15,896 nucleotides of DNA from Gonapodya prolifera JEL478 (taxonomy: Eukaryota > Monoblepharomycota > Monoblepharidomycetes > Monoblepharidales > Gonapodyaceae), in the NCBI GenBank assembly GCA_001574975.1, contig KQ965828.1, positions 168,495 through 184,390 on the forward strand, in the 5' to 3' direction. Numbering within the stretch: position 1 is the first letter of the stretch; every line of letters begins with the position of its first letter. The position numbers and the translations under genes are program-made. Under the pieces are notes generated by a model. The model did not search any database. It saw nothing but the letters and a program-made list of their open reading frames with translations, and had not been told where the DNA came from. Positions 8,549 to 15,896 of this stretch are shown piece by piece.

Positions 8549-11500
8549 TCAAACACTATCAGCATCTGACTCATCCCCCACATGCTGCAACGCAGCCTGC
8601 CGCTGCTCCCTTTCGATCATCACGCCCGACTCCGGCCCCTCACTTCCCGCAGTGGGTGCGGGGGGTACGGATTTCCCCGTGGCTGCGAATATGGCTTTCT
8701 CGAGCTTTTGAGAGCGGGGTGGTCAAGCGATGGCTGGTATCATTTGGTGGGTCAACAAACCATAACAGCAGACGGTACAATCGAAGTAACGGGGTGCTCA
8801 CCTTGAGAGCTTCAGACCCCGACACCACGGGATCCGTCTTGGCCATTATGCGCACAAAAGGCCACCCTTCAGTGAAGGCGGCATGCAGGGGCTGTGACAC
8901 CCACGGGAGGAACTCTCGCAGGAGGAATTCCGGGTTTGTTTTCCTTCTTCACTGTATCAAACGAACGTCACAACTTTACCCAACTCTTCCAGCAGCCGCC
9001 AAAACATCACACTCACCACCAAGGCGACCAAGCCTTCCTCGACGCCCCACATTTACCGCACGCGCTCACAAACTCGGCCACCCTCGCCAGTGTTAAGGAC
9101 CACTGCTTGGTGATGGACGATGGCTTGGCCGCGAGCAGGTGTTCCAGCATGCCAAAAGGCCCCATATCCACCGCAGAGGGCATTGTTCCACTGCCATGCT
9201 TGCTTGCCAGACTTGCCCTTTCCACTGCTGGGTCGCTTCCCCTGCAAGCCGGCCGCCGTGACGACCTTCCCCTCCGAAAGGTATCTCGCAAACCACCGCA
9301 CTGAGTCCCCCGCCGAGGCGCCAGGAACTCCCTGCTCCGTCTGCACTTTGGGGTATCCTCCTCGTGGAGGTTTCGAAAACGCATATTCCACTGTCCCCGC
9401 GGGCCACTCCTTGGCGCCATACGTGCACCCGACCATCCCCACGATAGCGTCCTTTGATGCGTCGTACCAAGGCTCTTTGTCACTGATAAGACGGCCTACT
9501 TTCCGTAGCTTCTGCCATGCGAGTGCCAGCCACTCCTCTTCCACGACTCTGGGGCCCTTAAGTAGCATCCGTTCCTGAGCATCCAATGAAGGGTCTTTGA
9601 GCTCGCCACGGGCGTTCTCGATCGTCTCACCGTCTATACCGCCCCATGAGTTCAGTGTAGCACAAGAGCACGGGCGCAGAAGGCCCGTTGAAAATCGCCG
9701 ACGAGCGGTGAATAGTCGCAAAGTGGAGAGGCTCGTACGTCGGTAGCCGCGTCAGTGCCGATTTGTGGTTGATTCCTGGGAGCGCTTTGACTTTTGCAGT
9801 GGGAACCAGGTGAGCGATTTGACGGCGAACCCAGACAACACAATATCTCGCGGCATCGTCTTCTGCTTTGGCGAGGGGGGAGCCATGCGTGGGTCCAGTG
9901 CGAGAGACTTTGACGCAGCTCGAAGAGCAGGGAGGCGTGGAAGGGCGAAGTCGTCCAAACCAGCCAGGAAACACGGTCATCACCTCCTTTCACGCCTGCG
10001 GTACCGAAAACAAGTTTGACGACGTCTGTGAGCTGCTTGCGGAGCTTGCCGAACTCCTCCATGACTTTGGGCCGGAGGAAATACCGCTCACGAAACTCCC
10101 TCGTGTTGCCAGTGCTGAAGCAGTGGTGCTCGTACGCGCCAATAATAGACAGCAAGCGGAGATGGTCCGACGTCGGATCCTTCCCCGAAAACATGGCGAC
10201 CGCTTGCCAGTACTGCTTCTTGCGTGCCGATCGTTCCTTCTTGCCATCCTCACCAGTGTCTGCATCTCGACCCAGAAGACCCAAAGCCTCGTCTTCGGCA
10301 AGAAGAGGGTCCCCAACTGTCATACTGCTACAATTGCGATAACATAGCTCAAAATCGGCCCCGCGTCGCCACCCTGTGCTCCTGCAAGCGCCAACATTCT
10401 GCCGAACCGAGGCCCCACAGGAATTTGCGAAATTAACTTTCCGAGCGGCGTTATCTGATTGTCGCCGGTGTCGGCCTCCTGGAGCGCCCCCACCATGGCA
10501 AGGAGCGATTCAGCTTGGCGCATGTGGATCGAGACTGGTGGCGTCGGGAACGGGAACCGGTCGACGTGGGAGATCCCCATGGCCTTCATTTGCAGCACAA
10601 CACTGTCGACGGGTGTTCGCGCTATTTCGGGCTCGTCGAACTACATTGCACACATGGTAGGTCCGTTCCTTGACTTTTCCAGTGTCGATAACGTATTTGA
10701 TGTCCGGGATTGTCAGCGAAGTTTCGGCGACGTTGGTGGCAACGATACAGGGGCGGGTTTCGGGTGGAGGTGGTTGGAAAACTCGATGTTGCAAAGCAGG
10801 CGGTAGCATGGAGTAGAGAGGGAGTACGTAGAGGCTGAGCGCTTTTGGAGAAACGGTTGCATATCGGACACGGGTGCCAACTGCCAATCAGTAATCAACT
10901 CACCTTCCCGCTTCCCACCCTTCCCCGGCGCCTTCCCATCCTCTTCCTCGTCTCCACTATCCCCTCAATCTCTTACACGTCTTCCTCCTCCGAATCCTCC
11001 CCATCGTCGCTCTCCGCGCCGTCCCTCTCACTTTCCTTGCCTCGACTTCGCTTGGGTCATTGAGCTCCAACGAAATCCAAAACATCAGCGCTTTCGCTCT
11101 CGTCCAGCGCCCCTCAAGCCCTGACCCCGTCGACGCAGGCATCGCGGCATTTTCACCGCCTTCCCCTCCATCCTGGACTTCCCCCAACCCATCCCGTCCG
11201 TTTTTCTCACCATATTTTTCCCTCAACTTCCGACACAACCAATCCACCTCGGTCTTCCCCGTCACGAACACCAGCACTTCACCCTGTGGCAACGTCTCAT
11301 GCCCTTTACCAACCTTCCGCAGCGCCTCGCCCAAATACCCTCTATCACCACCACCCACGGGGGTCTTGCGATTATAATGCACTGTCACACGGAACCGCCG
11401 TCCTTCCACAGTCACAACAGGCGGCGGGGTCGAGAAGAGGCGAGGGTTGGCCATAAGCCCTGCGATGTCCATCGTGGCACTCATGAAGACAACACGGAGA

Positions 11501-11995
11501 GACTTGACCCCCTGCGCAAGTGCAGCGGGGTGGTTCCTTCGGCGCGACACGGGCCAACCACCCCAACAACACGTCCGTCGCTGGAGTCCGGACATGGGTC
11601 TCATCCAAAATCACACACAAGTACTGCGGCAACAGCCCCGCCCCTGGGGTGGAGGTTGCAGCGAGTGACAGTTCGCGCAAGAGGACTCCCTCAGTGACGA
11701 ACTTGAGCCGGAGTCCCTTGCCCTCACGACCTCCACCACGATCGTACCGTACGGCCCACCCGACGCTGTTACCAAGGCTGGCTCGAGCCTCGGGGGTCAG
11801 GGATTTGGCGGTCTCCACCGCGTCGGGGCCGTCGAGTTTATCAAGGGCCATATCCTCTCTCACTCTCCGCGCGACACTCACGTCCGCGACCCTCCTGGGC
11901 TCGGTGACGGCCACAATGCCACCATGTCGGGGAAGAGCGGGTGCTCTGGATTCCCGAACCCGAACTCGAGCGCCATTTGGGGCATTTGCGGGTCC
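8549..11995 (-). pseudogene. Truncated, frameshifted DHX37/Dhr1-type DEAH-box RNA helicase
   Basis: The family unwinds RNA during 18S rRNA maturation in the nucleolus. On the minus strand this relic begins with EFGFGNPEHPLFPDMV near 11960. It then shows motif Ia TEPRRVA (about 11885-11905), FVTEGVLLRE, motif II as DETH rather than DEAH (11594-11605), motif III SAT (11473-11481), VLVFVTGKTEVDWLCRKLRE, an acidic insert, and motif [12 protein letters not shown] (10708-10740). The Dhr1-like tail follows: [74 protein letters not shown] and FLPWVSQPLHAAF, ending at 8549. Motif I (GKT) is absent because homology ends near 11990. Motif VI (QRAGRAGR) is deleted at about 10640. Frame changes occur near 11930, 11550, 11050, 10640, 9900, 9810 and 9650. 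The distribution and the missing motifs make it non-functional. Confidence 0.88.
8705..8801 (-). other. Intron near the 3' end of the helicase relic
   Basis: Minus-strand GTGAGC donor at 8801 and AAAAG acceptor at 8705; 97 bases, phase 0. It joins ...SGSEALK to LEKAIFAATGKSVPPAP, and the last exon runs to a TGA at 8549-8551. A retained intron argues that the relic arose by DNA duplication rather than retrotransposition. Confidence 0.65.
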
Positions 11996-11999
11996 TCTT

Positions 12000-12375
12000 T
12001 TATGAGATTTAATTTCTTATGATCCGTGATCTTCTCATTTCTGATTTCTTTTTTGATTTCTATCCTTGTTCCGTACAATACATAATTAGGGTTGTCCTCT
12101 TCTGATTCCCGCTTCGCGCAGATGGTTCAAAATGGCAATAAAGTCATTCATGTCCCTCGGCAAATCCCGGAACGCGCAGTGTTTTACTTCATGGTCATGT
12201 GCCTCGGCTGAGCAAGAAAACGTGCTTGGGCAGGCAGGGGCCACTCCATTAATGAAGTCTGAGTTAATGGCGACTGAATTAAAGAGGCAAAGACGTCCGG
12301 TCTCCGTTGAATTGCAACCATATGCAATGTGGTGCAATTGCTTCGACCTCGGAAAGAGCTTCTTGCAACCCTTGA
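12000..12375. other. Junction and spacer upstream of the helicase relic
   Basis: AT-rich from 12000 to about 12090, directly next to the point where helicase similarity ends. It contains a lone TTAGGGTT at 12086-12093. From 12130 to 12375 several short frames are open on both strands, but none can be assigned. It may contain upstream exons of the frame starting near 12376, as a TTGAG acceptor-like site lies just before it. Confidence 0.35.
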
Positions 12376-13182
12376 GATGATAAGCCTCTGGAGATTGAAG
12401 TGTCGTTTAAGTACGACTTGCTCTGGCATTTTGTGCCAGGGGGTAAACGTGTGGACACCCTGCGGCGCCCAGGCACCTTGGGCGAGGACACCCGTCCTCA
12501 CGGTGAGAACGTCCCATCTTTGAGGACTGCAAAGTACAGAATACCGATGATCTCGCCGGGCGAGCAGCGTGCAATTGTACTTGAGCTCGACATGGCATCA
12601 TACAGTAGTTCTGGGGTTATTGCAACTATTCAAAGTGCCACATTCGAAATTCCAGGCACCCACGGAAGGAAAAGCGCGCTCGCGGGACCTCTGGAAATCG
12701 AAGTTGGAGTCCTCGACAACAGTGAACCAGCAAGTCGGAAATCTAACACAGTGAAACTTTATTATCTGAAAGGGAGGGTCGCCGAAACAATCCGGGAATA
12801 CATGAGCGAACGTGACAACCTCACCAAAAGCAAATTGGATACATATAAGAAGAAACTCCAACGTCAGATCGAGGAATTGGGGGCCGACTCAGAATGGAGT
12901 GGTAATTTCCAAGACATTCTTGACGGAATTACGCAAGCAGAGAACACAGTCAAGGAAATCCAAAGGACTGGGATAACGCAGCACACTCGATCCATGGTGC
13001 AAAATGTGTATCAGAACACCTCCCAGGAAATGAGTGACCCTACCCGCAGAGTTCATATTGCTCCCCGCCGAGAAGGTTTGGACGATGACCTTGGTGGGCG
13101 TACACTACCTGTACCCCAGCCACACTGGGTGTACCTGGGTGCATTTTTTTACGGCAGCACAAAAAGGTTTTTCTTTAGATAA
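12376..13182 (+). CDS. Unassigned protein, possibly the region following a von Willebrand A domain (5' end not defined)
   Basis: A frame open from 12376 to TAA 13180-13182, about 268 codons, with no ATG at its start, so it is probably an internal or last exon. The early part is beta-rich (PLEIEVSFKYD, then RIPMISPGEQRAIVLELDM), and a further strand carries PLEIEVGVLDN. A long charged helical part follows (SERDNLTKSKLDTYKKKLQ and similar). This order of beta-sandwich then helices, with a GEQR...LELD strand, resembles what follows the VWA domain in many VWA proteins, but no MIDAS motif (DxSxS) is visible upstream. The last 25 or so codons are aromatic-rich and may lie beyond the true end. It could equally be an unrelated lineage-specific protein or a fragment. 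Codon composition and length favour real coding over chance. Confidence 0.4.
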   Translation, partial: DDKPLEIEVSFKYDLLWHFVPGGKRVDTLRRPGTLGEDTRPHGENVPSLRTAKYRIPMISPGEQRAIVLELDMASYSSSGVIATIQSATFEIPGTHGRKSALAGPLEIEVGVLDNSEPASRKSNTVKLYYLKGRVAETIREYMSERDNLTKSKLDTYKKKLQRQIEELGADSEWSGNFQDILDGITQAENTVKEIQRTGITQHTRSMVQNVYQNTSQEMSDPTRRVHIAPRREGLDDDLGGRTLPVPQPHWVYLGAFFYGSTKRFFFR

Positions 13183-13184
13183 GA

Positions 13185-13190
13185 AATAAA
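13185..13190 (+). terminator. AATAAA polyadenylation-like signal
   Basis: AATAAA immediately after the stop at 13182, in an AT-rich stretch that holds a second AATAAA near 13207. It is consistent with the 3' end of the frame at 12376-13182. Confidence 0.4.
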
Positions 13191-13964
13191 TTAACAAAAG
13201 TCATAAAATAAAATAGATGAAAACCTTGATTTTGAAGCTCTACCAAACCGTGGTTAGCGCACGCTTATTCAAGGAATGATGAACGACTTGACCAACATTT
13301 TCGCCAAAAAAATGGCGAGCAATATCTACTATCAAAGGGTTTTGGAGAACACCCAATCTTTCTCTTCGAGGCGTACAGGATCATAGGATTTCCAACCTGC
13401 CTTGTTCCTCTTAATTTTGACGACTGTGATACAGTGTGCAAAAATGGTGACGTTGAGTTTTCAGGGGGGCCATCTCCACATGTGCCGAATTAACATGAGT
13501 TTGCAATGGTGCCAACTGGTGCTGTCTCCCTTGCAATGAGCAAGTTTTGAGTACAAACGCCATTGAGGGCGGCATGTCGCTTTTTGGGAGAGGGCGATGA
13601 ACATCAATGAGTCGTTTTTCGCGATGGAGTGCGTGATGGAAACGATCAGAGAAACAAAAGCAAAAAAAAAAAAAAGTAACGCGAGGTTGTATGTGAGTGT
13701 GAGATTGGACTGGAGCGTCTTGGCGATCTCAAACACGTCTCAAGCGGAAATCTCGTTGACTACAATTTGGTACAATAACGTATCAACTAGAGTAACCGCC
13801 AGTGCAAGATATCTTGGTTGTACGTAGTACCCAGATCTAGAGATGGGAGTGTGGAATTGGACTTGAGTGCGTTTCCGTGTGTTTTCATGTGTTTGGGTTT
13901 TTCATGCGAGATCGCTAACATCACACTTACAATCGAGATATATTGCAATGTGCTTGTAATACTT
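13191..13964. other. Gene-poor spacer
   Basis: No convincing gene. A 36-codon frame at 13276-13386 (MMNDLTNIFAKKMASN...) has protein-like composition and could be a stray exon or relic, but has no recognisable match. A run of about 13 A residues lies near 13662-13674. Longer open frames at 13461-13827 on either strand are low-complexity and unsupported. Confidence 0.4.
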
Positions 13965-14249
13965 CTACGTATCACTCAATAAAGTGCTTGTGAAGATCCA
14001 CTCCTTTACTTTCTGGACGTCCCAAACACCACAAGACTTCATTTTCTCGGATACCCGCTCACGTAACTTCTTTGATTGATTGTCCAAATTGTTGTCGTCT
14101 TTGTAGTCGTCTAGAACATAGTCCGTCACTCTTACTGAGTCGTATGGGAGTTTAAAAAATGTCGCATACTCCGAACGGAGTGCAATAATGGAAGCAGAGC
14201 CATCTTCCTTCGTTTCCGCATGTTTTCGAAAGTCATAAGAATCTGTGGC

Positions 14250-14304
14250 CTATGCAATAAATAGAGTGAGCATCATTCCGTACTGATCAATTGTCGTTTA
14301 CTAC
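14250..14304 (-). other. Intron 5 of the pseudokinase-GTPase gene
   Basis: Minus-strand GTAGTA donor and GCATAG acceptor; 55 bases, phase 0. It falls directly after the Asn-Lys of the G4-like motif. Confidence 0.75.
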
Positions 14305-14438
14305 CTTGTTCAGACAGAGGAGTTTGGGGAGCCTCATGAACTGTGGGTTAATCAAAAAGGAATGAATAAGCCGTGCATCATCGGAATTTAGGCCAATGTT
14401 GAAATTAACGAAACAGAGAATAATGGAAGCTAAGACAT

Positions 14439-14491
14439 CTCGGATCAAATCAAATGCCACACTCCAAATAGAAATGCACAGAATGACATAC
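14439..14491 (-). other. Intron 4 of the pseudokinase-GTPase gene
   Basis: Minus-strand GTATGT donor and TCCGAG acceptor; 53 bases, phase 1. Splicing joins SKVEI to DVLASIILCFVNFN and keeps the GTPase fold continuous. Confidence 0.75.
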
Positions 14492-14701
14492 CAATTTCAA
14501 CTTTTGAAAGTAGCAGTTGGACATTTAATCCTCCAGGAACATACCCGGGGGTATCCACAATATTTATGTTTCTGGAAGCACCACCAACTTTGTTTGTAGC
14601 GGTGTGGTACCCCAATTCCCTGGTGCGCTCTACTGATATAGGAGGATTGGCATCAGGGAATAAACGCTTAAAAGCAGTTGATTTGCCCGAATTTTGAGAT
14701 C

Positions 14702-14768
14702 CTAATCTCAGTCAGGGCTTCGTTCAAATTCAAGAACAAGGATATTAACTGAATTATTGACTACTCAC
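14702..14768 (-). other. Intron 3, inside the P-loop
   Basis: Minus-strand GTGAGT donor and GATTAG acceptor; 67 bases, phase 1. It splits the first glycine codon of the Walker A motif. Only the spliced product reads GSQNSGKST. Confidence 0.85.
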
Positions 14769-14898
14769 CAACTGCGAAAACATACACATTGGATATTATG
14801 TCCTCGCGGATTTGATGTACATGATGAATCAGCTTGGCTTTCTCAAATGCCTTTTTCTTGAAGATATCATACTTTGACATTGAATTGCCATTATCTGC

Positions 14899-14957
14899 CT
14901 GGCACAGTGAGATCATGTGAACGAAGCGTCCTGCGCCACGCCCATACATTTATTCAC
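14899..14957 (-). other. Intron 2 between kinase and GTPase parts
   Basis: Minus-strand GTGAAT donor and GTGCCAG acceptor; 59 bases, phase 0. It joins EILSDAHNM to ADNGNSMSKYDIF and so links the kinase-side exon to the GTPase exons in one frame. Confidence 0.6.
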
Positions 14958-15434
14958 CATATTGTGAGCATCGCTCAAAATCTCCTGGTGATGAGTTTAT
15001 TGTGCAGTGCTTGCTGTGGTTTCCAACTCCTTCAAACATTGTTGGAAGCATTCGGTAATTTTGACAAACAAGATTGCGTCTTCTGCTTCTTGAAGGTGAT
15101 TCTTGAGTAAATCATGCAATAAACCGGTTGATTCGCATTCCTCATAAAACTTGATGACTTTTCCGCTTGTTATGGGTTCGAGTGGATCCCCGCGCAATGA
15201 CCTGAGCGACCAAACTTGCAAGATCACCATTCCAAATGCAAGCAGATCCCATGCCACTTTGTGGTAGTACGTGACCTTGTTTGCTGGGAGCTGATGTTGC
15301 GACGTGACCGCAAGGCCGAAATCGGTAAGCACTGCACAACCATAGCTATCAACGAGAACATTAGAAGAAGAAAGTGAAGGATGGAAAGCCCCATTGAAGT
15401 GAAGGCATTCCATTGCACTGGCAATTTCGCACAA

Positions 15435-15496
15435 CTGTAAGAATGCATTACTGCTCAGTGTGGTACGCAGTGTGCTTTAAATCATCATCCACTTAC
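15435..15496 (-). other. Intron 1 of the pseudokinase part
   Basis: Minus-strand GTAAGT donor and TCTTACAG acceptor; 62 bases, phase 0. It joins VGLKLKL to LCEIASAMECLH, restoring the helix before the catalytic loop. Confidence 0.8.
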
Positions 15497-15598
15497 AAGC
15501 TTCAGCTTCAAACCCACGGTTTGCCCATTGTTCTTACTTCGCACGATAAAATCAATGATGTTTCCATTGCTTGGTCTGTCCATTACGAAGAAATGTCC

Positions 15599-15616
15599 TT
15601 AGGGTTAGGGTTAGGG
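15599..15616 (+). repeat. Interstitial telomeric array 1
   Basis: Three perfect TTAGGG units followed by TGCAATAGG. The array directly abuts the truncated 5' end of the pseudokinase frame. The G-rich strand points to the right, as expected for a right-hand chromosome end. Confidence 0.95.
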
Positions 15617-15639
15617 TGCAATAGGTTGCAGGGTGAGGG

Positions 15640-15723
15640 TGGGGGATTTTTGGGAATGAGAACTTCATGCCCAGCTCCAAGTTTGGTACCAACAGATAGC
15701 CCTGATATAGGAGAGTGTGAGAA
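15640..15723. repeat. Subtelomeric repeat R, copy 1
   Basis: Shares TTTTTGGGAATGAGAAC, a TTGGTACCAA-like core (GTGGTACCAAA in copy 2), CCTGATATAG and AGTGTG-like sequence with 15786-15866, offset 146 bases, with scattered substitutions. Non-coding. Confidence 0.85.
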
Positions 15724-15785
15724 ATTTCCAAAAACATGGATTGGAGATGTATTGGCGGTGTGGTGGGCAATTCAAATGTGATGTG

Positions 15786-15866
15786 GTGGGTATTTTTGGG
15801 AATGAGAACCTAATGCACAGCTGCAAGTGTGGTACCAAAGGAACATCCTGATATAGAAGAATGTGG
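15786..15866. repeat. Subtelomeric repeat R, copy 2
   Basis: Second copy of the element at 15640-15723. It runs straight into telomeric array 2. The 60 or so bases between the copies (15724-15785) are unique in this window. Confidence 0.85.
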
Positions 15867-15867
15867 G

Positions 15868-15885
15868 TTAGGGTTAGGGTTAGGG
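15868..15885 (+). repeat. Telomeric array 2
   Basis: Three perfect TTAGGG units preceded by GGG and again followed by TGCAATAGG, 269 bases after the first array. The shared TGCAATAGG after both arrays shows that array plus flank was duplicated as a unit. Confidence 0.95.
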
Positions 15886-15896
15886 TGCAATAGGTC

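Larger units (their letters stand above)
13965..15597 (-). pseudogene. Pseudokinase-GTPase fusion, 5'-truncated at telomeric repeats
   Basis: Six minus-strand exons join in phase: about 15597-15497, 15434-14958, 14898-14769, 14701-14492, 14438-14305, 14249-13965. The kinase part starts at the hinge (FFVMDRPSNGNIIDFI) and continues EIASAMECLHF, HPSLSSSNVLV where kinases have HRDLKxxN (catalytic Asp replaced by Ser, 15375-15383), DFG (15315-15323), then a much shortened activation segment without APE, and WDLLAFGMVI. The GTPase part has VYVFAVGSQNSGKST (Walker A/G1), INIVDTPG (G3, 14544-14555), CFVNFNIGLNSDDARLI and LLCLNK-ATD (G4-like), then a basic helical tail ending at TAG 13965-13967. The catalytic loop argues against normal phosphotransfer; the GTPase motifs look competent. 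The N-lobe is absent, and an in-frame TAA (14997-14999) separates the halves. It is therefore broken, or two genes, or has an unseen intron. The GTPase subclass (AIG1-, septin- or dynamin-like) is not resolved. Confidence 0.75.

Noticed and set aside
9013-9721. Long plus-strand open frames opposite the helicase relic (for example 9120-9578)
   Set aside because: They are antisense shadows. The minus strand carries recognisable helicase tail sequence, while the plus frames are Pro/Ser-rich and match nothing.
2025-11995. Sequencing errors as the cause of all frameshifts
   Set aside because: The neighbouring ankyrin-SH3 and IFI6-like genes are error-free over more than 2 kb, and the relics also lack whole motifs and domains, so real decay is the better explanation.
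11520-12005. Plus-strand frame of 161 codons
   Set aside because: Antisense to helicase motifs Ia, Ib and II; no domain similarity.
12086-12337. Minus-strand frame containing LPRDMNDFIAILNHLREAG
   Set aside because: Helix-like, but short, unconnected to the helicase relic and without recognisable homology; could be chance.
13461-13827. Frames on both strands over the A-rich tract
   Set aside because: The hydrophobic or lysine runs come from the homopolymer; no start context, splice support or similarity.
1-15896. CRISPR arrays, tRNA or rRNA genes, bacterial operons
   Set aside because: No regularly spaced identical repeats, no tRNA- or rRNA-like sequence recognised, and the introns show a eukaryotic nuclear context.

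Overview
The window reads as eukaryotic nuclear DNA from near a chromosome end, most likely of a fungus. The evidence is short GT-AG introns of about 53-97 bases, some with a CTAAC or TACTAA branch site, spliced small genes on both strands, and TTAGGG arrays at the right edge whose G-rich strand points off that end. An early-diverging (chytrid-like) fungus fits this, but that placement is inference. There are no bacterial operons, rRNA, tRNA or CRISPR arrays.

Layout, left to right. 1-1180 holds diverged non-coding direct repeats. 1215-8415 is dominated by one ankyrin-like family present four times: a relic on the minus strand (1215-1462), a longer relic on the plus strand (2025-3019), an apparently intact three-exon gene for an ankyrin-like/coiled-coil/SH3 protein (3344-5200), and another relic (7756-8415). 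Between the last two lie a two-exon gene for a small membrane protein of the interferon-induced 6-16 (IFI6/IFI27, ISG12) family (5484-6105) and an unrecognised coiled-coil gene whose exon model is uncertain (6311-7494).

8549-11995 on the minus strand is a decayed, 5'-truncated copy of a DHX37/Dhr1-type DEAH-box RNA helicase (ribosome-biogenesis family). It has no motif I and no motif VI, and is broken by several frameshifts. 12376-13182 is an unassigned reading frame that faintly resembles the region after a von Willebrand A domain. 13191-13964 has no convincing gene.

13965-15597 on the minus strand is the most unusual locus. A six-exon reading frame joins the C-lobe of a degenerate protein kinase to a P-loop GTPase domain. 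All exon phases fit, but the kinase N-lobe is missing because the frame stops at a TTAGGG array, and one in-frame TAA lies between the two halves. 15599-15896 is subtelomeric repeat DNA with two TTAGGG arrays and two copies of an approximately 80-base element.

Together this looks like a fast-turnover subtelomeric region: local gene duplication with decay, a dead helicase copy and a gene broken at telomeric repeats, with two well-supported intact genes (ankyrin-SH3 and IFI6-like). No shared pathway can be demonstrated from the sequence. The mix of scaffold, small membrane protein and pseudokinase-GTPase resembles gene content of rapidly evolving defence or self-recognition loci, which is only a hypothesis.
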